Source: DATLGB01 sp037724045 (lineage in GTDB: Bacteria > Actinomycetota > Thermoleophilia > Solirubrobacterales > Solirubrobacteraceae). From it: DNA of 64,000 nucleotides. The stretch is from NCBI GenBank assembly GCA_037724045.1, contig JBBJOW010000015.1, positions 6,928 to 70,927 on the forward strand, in the 5' to 3' direction. The translations under genes and the position numbers were made by a program. The notes under the pieces are model-generated. The model had not been told where the DNA came from, made no database searches, and saw only the letters and a list, made by a program, of their open reading frames with translations. Position 1 is the stretch's first letter; every line of letters starts with the position of its first letter. This document shows, in pieces, positions 57,056-64,000 of this stretch.

Positions 57056-58233
57056 GCGGCTTCGCGATCGAGGCCCGTGCCGGGGCGGCGCGGGCGGGCA
57101 CGCTGACGCTCGCCCACGGCGAGGTGCGCACCCCGGCGTTCGTGCCGCTGGCGACCAAGGGCGTCGTCCGGGGCCTCGAGCCCGCGGACGTTCGCGCGCT
57201 GGGGTTCGACATGGTCCTGGGCAACACGTTCCACCTGTTCCTGAATCCCGGCCACGAGCGCGTCCGCGCCTTTGGCGGCCTGCACGAGATGATGCGCTGG
57301 CCGCATCCGATCATCACCGACTCGGGCGGCTTCCAGGTCTTCTCGATGGGCCACGGCAACGTCGCCGACGAGATCAAGGGCAAGGCGTCCGCGGGCGCGG
57401 ACCGGATGGGGAAGATCCTGTCGATCGAGGAGGAAGGGGTGCGCTTCCGCTCCTACCTCGACGGCTCGGAGCAGTTCATGGGCCCCGAGACGTCGATGGA
57501 GATCCAGGCCGCGCTGGGTTCGGACATCGCGCTGGTCTTCGACGAGTGCACGCCGTTCCACGTGTCGCGCGACTACACGGCGCGCTCCACGGAGCGCACG
57601 CACCGCTGGCTGGACCGTTGCCTGGCCTGGCACGTGGAGAACGGGCCGGCCGACCAGGTCGTCTACGGCATCGTGCAGGGCGGCGTCGACGAGGACCTGC
57701 GGCGGGCGTCCGCCCAGGAGGTCGCCGCGCGCGCCGTCTCCGGGATCGCCATCGGCGGCTCGCTCGGTGCCGACAAGCCGCAGATGTACGAGGTGGTCGG
57801 CTGGGCGATCGATGAGCTCGACGAGGCGCGGCCCCGTCATCTCCTCGGGATCGGCGACGTCGACGATCTCATCCGCGGCGCGGAGCTCGGGATCGACACC
57901 TTCGACTGCGCGATGCCGACGCGGCTCGGGCGTCACGGCATGGCGGTCGTCCCGGACCCCGAGCGGCGATGGCGCATCGACCTCGGCAAGGCCCGGTATC
58001 GGGATGACCACGCGCCGCTGATGGAGGGCTGCCCGTGCCCTGCGTGTGCGGCGGGTTACACGCGCGGCTATCTGCACTACCTGGTCAAGGCGCGCGAGCT
58101 GATGGTCATGCGCCTGCTGACCCTGCACAACCTCGCCTATCTGCAGCGGCTGATGGCAGGGCTGCGGGCGGCGATCGTCGAGGGGCGCCTGGACGCGCAC
58201 GCCGCCGCCCTGCGCGCCGGCGCCGCGCCCTGA
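57052..58233 (+). CDS. tgt: Queuine/preQ1 tRNA-ribosyltransferase
   Basis: A 393-residue (beta/alpha)8 enzyme that swaps guanine 34 in certain tRNAs for a queuosine precursor. LSGFAIEARAGAARAGTL opens the fold; TPAFVPLATKGVVRGL, ITDSGGFQVFS (catalytic region), GIVQGG, TFDCAMPTRLGRHGM and the zinc motif CPCPACAAGYTRGYLHYL follow. In this frame no ATG, GTG or TTG lies between the upstream shadow region and the first domain strand. A CTG at 57052 overlaps the MarR stop as CTGA, matching the GTGA pattern used elsewhere. I take CTG as the likely start. Confidence 0.93.
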   Translation: MSGFAIEARAGAARAGTLTLAHGEVRTPAFVPLATKGVVRGLEPADVRALGFDMVLGNTFHLFLNPGHERVRAFGGLHEMMRWPHPIITDSGGFQVFSMGHGNVADEIKGKASAGADRMGKILSIEEEGVRFRSYLDGSEQFMGPETSMEIQAALGSDIALVFDECTPFHVSRDYTARSTERTHRWLDRCLAWHVENGPADQVVYGIVQGGVDEDLRRASAQEVAARAVSGIAIGGSLGADKPQMYEVVGWAIDELDEARPRHLLGIGDVDDLIRGAELGIDTFDCAMPTRLGRHGMAVVPDPERRWRIDLGKARYRDDHAPLMEGCPCPACAAGYTRGYLHYLVKARELMVMRLLTLHNLAYLQRLMAGLRAAIVEGRLDAHAAALRAGAAP

Positions 58234-58241
58234 CGCCGGCG

Positions 58242-59429
58242 CTACTTGACGTTGTCTTCAATCAGCGAGCGCAGGTCGTCGAGGACCTCGCGCGCGTCGC
58301 CGGAGAAGTTCGTGGTCGTCGGGCCGCCCGACATGCTGCTGAGATAGAGCACGCCCCCGATGAGCAGGGCCGCGACGAGCAGCAGCACCAGCAGCGGCAC
58401 GAGGCTTCGGCGCCCGCGCTCAGGCTGACGCGGCTCGGGCTCGTATTCGCGTTGGCGCTCGATCACCCGGCGCGGCGGCGCCGCCTCTGCGATCGGCTCG
58501 AGCGGGCGGTGGGCCCGGGTGCGCGGCTGCGAAGGCAAAGCGCGGGTGGACTCGGTCCCCGCCAGGGCGACGGTCGCCTCCTGCGAGAGCTCGGGCGCGA
58601 CGCCGCGCAGACCCTCGCGCAGGGCCCGCTCCATCTCCGGAGCGGAGCCGTAGCGGTGGTCGGGATCGGACACCAGCGCGCCCATGATTGCTGCGCTGAG
58701 CGCCGGGGGGCAGTCGGGCTGTACCTGGTCGAGGCTCGTCGGCGGACCGGAGTCCTGCTGGCGGGCGAGGTCGGTCAGCGACGCGCCCTGATACGGCAGG
58801 CGGCCCGCGATCAGCTGGTAGGCGACGACGCCGAGCGCGTACAGGTCCGACGGCGGGCCGGCCGGCTCCCCGCGGGTCTGCTCCGGCGCGAGGTAGGCCG
58901 CCGTGCCGATGACCGCGCCCACGCGCGTGATGTCGGAGTCATCGGCTGCCTTGGCGATGCCGAAGTCGGCGATCTTGACCAGGCCCTCGGGGTTGCGCAG
59001 CAGGTTGCCCGGCTTGATGTCGCGGTGCACGACGCCGTTGCGGTGCGCGTAGTCCAGGCCGCGGCACGCCTGGGCGCAGAACTCGACGACCTCCTTGGAA
59101 GAGAGGCGGCCCTGCTCGCGCAGGATCTCGGCACCCGACTGACCCTCGACGTACTCCATCGCGATGAACTGGCGCTCGGAGGCGTGGTCGGTGCCGAAGT
59201 CGTACACCTGGACGACGTTGGGGTGCACGAGCCGCGCGGCGGCGAGCGCCTCTCGGCGGAAGCGCTGGACGAATCCGTCGTCGGCGGCCAGGTGCTCAGC
59301 GAGCAGCTTGACCGCGACGTAGCGCTCCAGGCGCGTGTCGAAGGCGAGCTGGACGGTGGACATCCCGCCGACGCCGAGCCGCCGCTCGAGTCGGTAGCGG
59401 CCTGCGAAGAGCTCTTCGGCGACGCTCAT
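58242..59429 (-). CDS. Transmembrane Ser/Thr protein kinase (PknB-type, no PASTA domains)
   Basis: A 395-residue kinase. The catalytic domain spans about residues 12-265: glycine loop LGVGGMSTV, Lys41 in VAVK, HRDIKPGN with catalytic Asp137, DFG at 155-157 and GTAAYLAPEQ. A Pro/Glu/Arg-rich linker follows, then one transmembrane helix (about 343-362) and a short outside tail of about 35 residues instead of PASTA repeats. It starts four bases inside the stop of a lipoprotein gene (ATGA), so a signal from that lipoprotein is conceivable. The substrates are unknown. Confidence 0.93.
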   Translation of the reverse strand: MSVAEELFAGRYRLERRLGVGGMSTVQLAFDTRLERYVAVKLLAEHLAADDGFVQRFRREALAAARLVHPNVVQVYDFGTDHASERQFIAMEYVEGQSGAEILREQGRLSSKEVVEFCAQACRGLDYAHRNGVVHRDIKPGNLLRNPEGLVKIADFGIAKAADDSDITRVGAVIGTAAYLAPEQTRGEPAGPPSDLYALGVVAYQLIAGRLPYQGASLTDLARQQDSGPPTSLDQVQPDCPPALSAAIMGALVSDPDHRYGSAPEMERALREGLRGVAPELSQEATVALAGTESTRALPSQPRTRAHRPLEPIAEAAPPRRVIERQREYEPEPRQPERGRRSLVPLLVLLLVAALLIGGVLYLSSMSGGPTTTNFSGDAREVLDDLRSLIEDNVK

Positions 59430-59944
59430 CCGTCGTCGAACTCCTCGACGTCGGGCACCGCGGCCCCGCCGGTGTCGTCGGTCGGCGCCGGGGTGGGGAT
59501 CTCGTCCGTCGGCTCCTCCGTGGGCACCGCTTCGGTCGGCGCCTCGGTCACGGTCGGCTCGGGGGTGACCTCCTCGACGGTCGGCGCCTCCGTCGGAACC
59601 TCGGTGACCGTCGGCTCCGGCGTGGGGGTCTTCTCCGGCTCCTCCTCCTCGGTGCAGGCGCTCTCGGCCTGCTGCGCGAGCTGGTTGAAGCCGTCGACGA
59701 TGTTGGACTGCAGCGCCATGTCGATGTCCCGTTCCTTGGAGGCGCGATCGGCGCCCTCCAGCGCCACCTTCTGCGCGTAGATGCAGGCATCGTTGTCGAG
59801 CGCCTGCTGGGCGGCGTCGACCTTCTCGGTGAGCGAGGCTGCCTGCTCGGAGGTCAGTAGGCCCTCGCCCGAGTCGCCGCAGCCGGCGACCAACAGCGTG
59901 AGTGCTGCCGCGACGAGGACGAGGAGCTGGCGAGGAGCGGGCAC
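59426..59944 (-). CDS. Lipoprotein with Pro/Thr/Glu-rich repeat tail
   Basis: A 172-residue protein. The signal peptide ends in the lipobox LVAGC with Cys22. Residues 25-95 form a helical domain with two cysteines (DNDACIYAQK, AESACTEEEE) that may pair in a disulfide. Residues from about 105 on are a low-complexity wall-spanning tail built on TPEPTVTE and PTEAP units. Translationally coupled to the Ser/Thr kinase downstream. TAGCCT lies 11 bases before the GTG start. No family is recognised; a sensor or anchor for the kinase is a guess. Confidence 0.82.
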   Translation of the reverse strand: MPAPRQLLVLVAAALTLLVAGCGDSGEGLLTSEQAASLTEKVDAAQQALDNDACIYAQKVALEGADRASKERDIDMALQSNIVDGFNQLAQQAESACTEEEEPEKTPTPEPTVTEVPTEAPTVEEVTPEPTVTEAPTEAVPTEEPTDEIPTPAPTDDTGGAAVPDVEEFDDG

Positions 59945-59984
59945 AACCGGGTCGGAGGCTACCTACTCCACCGGCGGGCGATCG

Positions 59985-60716
59985 TCACTGCCCGAAGGCC
60001 AGCCGCTCGGCCAGCGAGTCCGGCAGGCGGGCGGCGCGGATGGCCGCCTGGGCGGCCGCGATGTCGTACTCCGCGCGGCACCAGCGGACGGTCTTTCGCT
60101 CCGTGTCGAGCAGCAGGTAAGCCGCTCGCGGATCCCCGTCGCGCGGCTGCCCGGCGCCGCCCGGGTTGAGGAGCCACTCGCCTTCGGAGACGTCGAGCTC
60201 GTCGCCCTCGCGGCGGGTGGAGCCCGACGTCGGCTCGCCCGCGGGGCGGTGGAAGGAGAGCGCGACGTGGGAGTGCCCGATGAAGCTGACCGGGAAGTCC
60301 GTCGCGTCGAAGCACAGCTCCGCGGTCAGGCCCGAGAGCACGTACTCCCAGACCGGGTCGCGCGGGGAAGCGTGGAAGAGCCCGTACCCCCCGGCCTCCG
60401 CACTGGGCGTCAGCGCCAGCAGGAACTCCCTGGAGTCCGCGGAGATGTTCTCCTGCGTCCACTCGGCCGCGATACGCGCACCGCGGCTGAAGTCCTCCAG
60501 CGAGAGGACGCCGACCACCCCGAGGTCGTGGTTGCCCGACAGGCAGACCGCGCAGTGGCGGTGGGCGAGGTCGACGCAGGCGTCGGGCTCGGCCCCGTAG
60601 CCGACGAGATCGCCCAGGCACCACATCTCGTCCGCGCCCGCCTCGCCGGCCGCCGCGATGACGGATTCGAAGGCGGGACGGTTCCCGTGGACGTCCGTGA
60701 CGATGGCGACGAGCAT
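59985..60716 (-). CDS. Calcineurin-like metallophosphoesterase
   Basis: A 243-residue protein of the YfcE/diadenosine-tetraphosphatase-like branch. The metal-site motifs are in order: VAIVTDVHGNRPAF (D-x-H), CLGDLVGYG (GDxxGYG), CLSGNHDLGVV (GNHD), GHSHVAL and LLNPGGAGQPRDGD (GxPRD). All ligands are present. The substrate is unknown. ATG 60716 is chosen over GTG 60728 because of an AAGGTGA sequence eight bases upstream. It is divergent from the M48 peptidase, whose -10 box lies just outside its start. Confidence 0.92.
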   Translation of the reverse strand: MLVAIVTDVHGNRPAFESVIAAAGEAGADEMWCLGDLVGYGAEPDACVDLAHRHCAVCLSGNHDLGVVGVLSLEDFSRGARIAAEWTQENISADSREFLLALTPSAEAGGYGLFHASPRDPVWEYVLSGLTAELCFDATDFPVSFIGHSHVALSFHRPAGEPTSGSTRREGDELDVSEGEWLLNPGGAGQPRDGDPRAAYLLLDTERKTVRWCRAEYDIAAAQAAIRAARLPDSLAERLAFGQ

Positions 60717-60719
60717 GGC

Positions 60720-60725
60720 TAGGTT
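60720..60725 (+). promoter_or_regulatory. Leaderless-type -10 hexamer for the M48 peptidase
   Basis: TAGGTT lies seven bases before the GTG at 60733 and selects this start over ATG 60715. Confidence 0.5.
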
Positions 60726-60732
60726 CACCTTC

Positions 60733-61818
60733 GTGGCCTCGAAAGCGAACGCGCGAGATTACTTCAGCGCGGCGGAGCTGGGTCGCGCCCGGCGCTTCCG
60801 GCGCGGGCAGCGGGCGCTCATGCTCGTCGGCACGGCGCTCGACGCGGCCGTCCTGACGACGCTGGTGCGGCGGGCGGAGGCGATCCCGCCCACCTCGCCG
60901 GCAGTGGCGGCGGCGGGCCTCGGAGCGGCGCTGACCGTGCTCGGGCTGCCCCTGTCGGCGGCGGCGCGCGAGCGGTCGATCCGCGTCGGCCTCGTCACCC
61001 AGAGCTGGCGCGGGTGGAGCGCCGACCTCGCCAAGGCACAGGCCATCTCGGCCGGGTTGTCGGCGGCCGGCGGTGCCGTGCTGGTGGCCGGGATGCGCCG
61101 CTACGGCGACGCGTGGTGGCGGCCGGGCGCGGGCGGGCTCGTCGGCGTCGGCGTGCTCTCGCTGGTGGCCGGGCCGACGCTGCTTGACCCGATCTTCAAC
61201 CGATTCGAGCCGGCCGAGCCCGACCTGGCCGAACGGGTCGCGCGGCTCGCAGAAGCCGCCGGGGTACCCGTCGACCGCGTCCTGATCATGGACGCGTCCA
61301 AGCGCACGACCGCGTCCAACGCGTACGTGACGGGGCTCGGGCCGACCAAGCGCGTGGTGCTCTACGACACGCTTTTGAGGGACATGAGCCCGGAGGAGGT
61401 CGACTTCGTCATCGCGCACGAGCTCGCCCACGTCCGCCACCGCGACGTGCTGCGGGGCCTGGCCGGGCTGGCGGTCGCGGCGCCCGCGCTGACGTGGTCG
61501 ATCGCGCGGCTCGCTCGGACGATGAACGCGCCTGCCGACGGGCGCGCGCTGCCCGCGGTGGCGCTGGCGGCCGGGATCGTGGCGACGCCGTTCGGGATGG
61601 TCGCCAACTTCTTCTCGCGCCGGATGGAACGCCGCGCGGACGCGTTCGCGATGGGGCTCATCGGCGACCCGCGCACGCAGATCGCCGTGCAGCGCTCCCT
61701 GTGCGTGCGCAACGTGGCCGAGCCCGAGCCGCCGCGGTGGGTGCGCATCGTGTTCGGCTCGCACCCGACGACGCTCGAGCGGATCGCGATGGCGGAGGCA
61801 AGAGCATCCGGATCGTGA
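60733..61818 (+). CDS. M48-family membrane metallopeptidase (Ste24/HtpX-like)
   Basis: A 361-residue zinc protease of the inner membrane. The active site IAHELAHVRHRD has the HExxH motif at residues 229-233; the third ligand glutamate is in RRMERRADAFAMGL. Several hydrophobic segments surround it (MLVGTALDAAVLTTLV, AGLGAALTVLGLPL, GLVGVGVLSLVAGPTLL). The pattern NAYVTGLGPTKRVVLYDTLL is shared with CAAX prenyl protease-like proteins. Likely quality control of membrane proteins. The GTG start is supported by a -10 box; the stop overlaps the rlmH start by four bases. Confidence 0.93.
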   Translation: MASKANARDYFSAAELGRARRFRRGQRALMLVGTALDAAVLTTLVRRAEAIPPTSPAVAAAGLGAALTVLGLPLSAAARERSIRVGLVTQSWRGWSADLAKAQAISAGLSAAGGAVLVAGMRRYGDAWWRPGAGGLVGVGVLSLVAGPTLLDPIFNRFEPAEPDLAERVARLAEAAGVPVDRVLIMDASKRTTASNAYVTGLGPTKRVVLYDTLLRDMSPEEVDFVIAHELAHVRHRDVLRGLAGLAVAAPALTWSIARLARTMNAPADGRALPAVALAAGIVATPFGMVANFFSRRMERRADAFAMGLIGDPRTQIAVQRSLCVRNVAEPEPPRWVRIVFGSHPTTLERIAMAEARASGS

Positions 61819-62213
61819 TCCTTGCGGTGGGGCGGCTCCGGGCGCCGTTCGCCGACGACGTCGCGCACTACGAGAAGCTGCTCTCGCGCTACGCGCGCGT
61901 GGACGTGATGGAGGTCGCCGACGACGCCGCACTGGCCCGGCGGCTGCCGGAGCGCGCGTGGGTCGTCGAGCTGGCCGCGGACGGCCGCTCGCGCAGCTCC
62001 GAGGCGCTGGCCGAGTGGCTGGAGGAGCGCCGGCAATCGGGTCGCGACCTGTGCCTCGTGATCGGCGGGGCGTTCGGGTCCGCGCTGCCGCGGCGCGACG
62101 AGGCACTGTCGCTCGGGCCGCTCACGCTGCCCTTCCAGCTCGCCCGCGTCGTGGTGCTCGAGCAGCTCTACCGCGCCCACAAGATCCTCGCCAACGAGCC
62201 GTACCATCACTGA
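61815..62213 (+). CDS. rlmH: Ribosomal RNA large subunit methyltransferase H
   Basis: A 132-residue SPOUT methyltransferase that methylates pseudouridine 1915 of 23S rRNA in E. coli. The knot region LCLVIGGAFGSALP and the C-terminal LARVVVLEQLYRAHKILANEPYHH are unmistakable. It is shorter than the usual 150-160 residues. Before the GTG at 61815 the same frame reads KSIRIV, which resembles the normal first strand, but there is no start codon there; the GTG overlapping the M48 stop is the only option, so about three residues of the strand may be lost. Confidence 0.93.
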   Translation: MILAVGRLRAPFADDVAHYEKLLSRYARVDVMEVADDAALARRLPERAWVVELAADGRSRSSEALAEWLEERRQSGRDLCLVIGGAFGSALPRRDEALSLGPLTLPFQLARVVVLEQLYRAHKILANEPYHH

Positions 62214-62237
62214 TCGCTCGGCTTCGCCGCTCGATCA
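62211..62237 (+). terminator. Short hairpin at the rlmH stop
   Basis: TGATCG (including the stop) pairs exactly with CGATCA, with an inner GGC-TTC-GCC stem. There is no T-run, so termination is only possible. A second small stem, GCCGC-TTC-GCGGC, follows at 62250-62262. Confidence 0.4.
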
Positions 62238-62262
62238 CATCTCGTCAGGGCCGCTTCGCGGC

Positions 62263-62268
62263 TAATTT
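62263..62268 (+). promoter_or_regulatory. Leaderless-type -10 hexamer for argS
   Basis: TAATTT lies six bases before the ATG at 62275; no Shine-Dalgarno sequence is present. Confidence 0.55.
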
Positions 62269-62274
62269 GTCCGG

Positions 62275-63888
62275 ATGGCTGCCCTCGACGAGCTCCGCAC
62301 CGCCTTGGAGGATGCCGCCGCCGACCTGCGCGGCTCGGCGGCGCCGCCGCGCGCTCGCCCGTCGCTCGAGCGCCCGCCGAAGGCCGACTTCGGCGACTAC
62401 TCGTCCAACGCGGCGATGCTGCTGGCGCCGCTGCTCGGGGAGCCGCCGCGCGTGGTCGCCGAGAAGCTGGGGGAGGCGGTCGCGGGCCGGCTCGCCGACC
62501 GCCTGGCGCGCGTCGACGTCGCCGGGCCCGGGTTTCTGAACCTCTTCCTCGCCGACGCCTGGTACGCCGACGCGCTCTCCGGCGTTCTGGCGGGCGGCGC
62601 GGACTACGGCGGCGGTCGCGCGCCGCAGCCGGAGCGCATCAACGTCGAGTTCGTCTCGGCCAATCCGACCGGCCCCATCCATCTCGGCCACGCGCGCAAC
62701 GCCGCCTACGGGGACGCGATCTGCCGCCTGCTCGCCTTCCACGGCCACGACGTGACGCGCGAGTTCTACTCCAACGACGCGGGGTCGCAGGTGGGCAAGT
62801 TCGCGGCTGCGCTGCAGGCGCGTGCGCGCGGGGAGGAGCCCGAGGAGTACATGGGCGACTACGTCGGCGAGATCGCCGCGAAGATCCCCGGCGCGGCGGG
62901 CATGGATCTCGATGCACTCGGGCGCGCGGGCATGGAGCACGTGCTCGCCGGCATGCGCGAGACGCTCGAGAAGTTCCGAGTGGAGCCGTTCGCCATGTGG
63001 TACTCGGAGCGCTCTCTGTATCAGGCCCAGCCACCCCAGCCGTCGGCGGTCGACCAGGTGCTCGCGTCGCTCGCCGAGCACGGCGCGACCTATCGCGCCG
63101 AGGACGCGCTGTGGATCCGCGCCACCGACTACGGCGACGACAAGGACCGTGTCCTCGTGAAGTCCGACGGCTCGTACACGTACCTGACGCCGGACATCGC
63201 CTACCACCAGAACAAGCGTGAGCGCGGCTTCGACCGGCTCATCGACGTTTGGGGCGCCGACCACCACGGCTACGTCGTGCGCGAGAAGGCGGCCTACGCG
63301 GCGCTCGGCGGTGACCCCGACAAGCTCGAGCTGCTGATCATGCAGTTCGTCAACCTCGAGCGCGCCGGCCAGCCCGTCTCGATGAGCAAGCGCTCGGGGG
63401 ACTTCGTGACGCTCGACGACCTCATTGAGGAGATCGGCACCGACGCCGCGCGCTGGTTCCTGCTCGCGCGCTCGCACGACACCACGATCGAGGTCGACCT
63501 CGACCTCGCGACGCGCGAGTCGGCCGACAACCCCGTCTACTACGTCCAGTACGCGCACGCGCGCATCCGCAGCATCCTTCGCGGGGTCGAGGTGGCCGAC
63601 TCCGCGGTCTCGCCGGCGCAGGCGCTCGAGCCGTCGGAGCGGCTGCTGATCAAGAGGCTGATCGCGTTCGGGAACGAGGTGGGGGAGGCCGCCGACCGGC
63701 GGGCGCCACACCGCGTAGCGACCTACGCGCTGGACCTGGCGCGCGACTTCGCATCCTTCTACGAGAACTGCAAGGTGCTCACGGGCACCGACCACGAGCC
63801 GTTCCGGCTGGCGCTGTGCGCGGCGACACAGCGCGTCATCGCCCGGTCGCTCGACCTCCTCGGGGTCGACGCGCCCGAGTCCATGTAG
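62275..63888 (+). CDS. argS: Arginyl-tRNA synthetase
   Basis: A 537-residue class I synthetase that charges tRNA-Arg. The N-terminal arginyl domain is at about 1-95 (PPKADFGDYSSNAAMLLAPLLG). The HIGH motif is HLGH at 136-139 (NPTGPIHLGHARNAAYGDA), and the KMSK-like motif is SMSKRSG at 369-375. The DALR anticodon-binding domain is at the C-terminus (VATYALDLARDFASFYENCKVL). It lacks nothing essential. Starts from its own leaderless-type promoter. Confidence 0.97.
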   Translation: MAALDELRTALEDAAADLRGSAAPPRARPSLERPPKADFGDYSSNAAMLLAPLLGEPPRVVAEKLGEAVAGRLADRLARVDVAGPGFLNLFLADAWYADALSGVLAGGADYGGGRAPQPERINVEFVSANPTGPIHLGHARNAAYGDAICRLLAFHGHDVTREFYSNDAGSQVGKFAAALQARARGEEPEEYMGDYVGEIAAKIPGAAGMDLDALGRAGMEHVLAGMRETLEKFRVEPFAMWYSERSLYQAQPPQPSAVDQVLASLAEHGATYRAEDALWIRATDYGDDKDRVLVKSDGSYTYLTPDIAYHQNKRERGFDRLIDVWGADHHGYVVREKAAYAALGGDPDKLELLIMQFVNLERAGQPVSMSKRSGDFVTLDDLIEEIGTDAARWFLLARSHDTTIEVDLDLATRESADNPVYYVQYAHARIRSILRGVEVADSAVSPAQALEPSERLLIKRLIAFGNEVGEAADRRAPHRVATYALDLARDFASFYENCKVLTGTDHEPFRLALCAATQRVIARSLDLLGVDAPESM

Positions 63889-63898
63889 GAAACCACTC

Positions 63899-63920
63899 GG
63901 GGGCCCGGCTCAGCCGGCCC
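63899..63920 (+). terminator. GC-rich hairpin after argS
   Basis: GGGCCCGGC and GCCGGCCC around TCA form a stem with one bulge, ten bases after the argS stop. No T-run follows, as is common in high-GC actinobacteria. Confidence 0.4.
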
Positions 63921-63948
63921 ACCGCCAACGATCTGGCTTCGCCACCCC

Positions 63949-64000
63949 TAGTGTCCTGATGGTTTAATTGTGTGGCAGTCCGGTGAGGCTGGTGGCATGC
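63949..64000. mobile_element. Possible left end of an insertion sequence, cut by the window edge
   Basis: TAGTGTCCTGATGG starts here, sharing TAGTGTCC with the palindromes at 35109 and 43621. The local base composition turns AT-richer (GGTTTAATTGTG). No coding sequence is visible before the window ends, so this rests on the shared terminal motif alone. Confidence 0.3.

Overview
The window is GC-rich actinobacterial chromosome, most like the Thermoleophilia / Solirubrobacterales group. This placement is an inference from codon bias, the opcA-zwf pairing, the BenE-type transporter, the Tad pilus-like locus and the many promoters sitting directly on start codons. Genes are packed with 1-4 base overlaps (GTGA, ATGA, TGATG). 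I see no rRNA, tRNA or CRISPR array. One 100-base N gap (2862-2961) breaks the first operon.

Layout. 2-5294: oxidative pentose-phosphate genes (zwf, opcA, pgl), a ROK sugar kinase and an amidohydrolase. 5295-10864: a MarR regulator, an asparagine-synthetase-like protein, and a 1168-residue protein that joins PAS/GAF sensors with a SpoIIE phosphatase, an RsbW-like kinase and a STAS domain. 10908-16455: a FemAB-like gene, then a tightly overlapped minus-strand operon (ABC-2 exporter, GNAT, glycosyltransferase, sulfotransferase). 16472-19424: ppx and ppk1, followed by a large inverted repeat. 19574-23840: a deleted M23 peptidase, BenE, enoyl-CoA hydratase, a frameshifted acyl-CoA carboxylase subunit and a small membrane protein. 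23863-31782: an ABC-F ATPase, a receiver-less PhoB-like protein, pstSCAB, phoU and a PhoB-like regulator. Each end of the pst block carries a PHO box of four 11-bp-phased repeats.

31795-38289 is the most unusual stretch. A cassette (membrane protein, TadE-like, second TadE-like) occurs twice; the copies are separated by about 2.4 kb of broken and orphan genes. The second copy leads into a protein that joins a Tad pseudopilin-like N-terminus to a VanY-type D,D-carboxypeptidase and a lytic transglycosylase. 38315-43623: a Uma2 protein, catalase, a 171-bp hairpin, uvrC and rapZ. 43647-51378 appears to interrupt a usually conserved uvrC-rapZ-yvcK-whiA-gap neighbourhood. It holds a CHAD protein, a complete arsR-gapdh-arsJ-arsM arsenic operon, decayed genes and a solute-binding/VWA protein. 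51429-55778: the glycolytic operon gap-pgk-tpiA-gpmI. 55793-63888: a VOC protein, MarR, tgt (apparently CTG start), a PASTA-less Ser/Thr kinase with a lipoprotein, a metallophosphatase, an M48 peptidase, rlmH and argS. A possible insertion-sequence end runs off the right edge.

Themes. Phosphate and polyphosphate handling (Pst, PhoU, PhoB-like, Ppk1, Ppx, CHAD) and central carbon metabolism dominate. The window also contains several frameshifts, deletions and palindromic insertions that deserve checking against raw reads.
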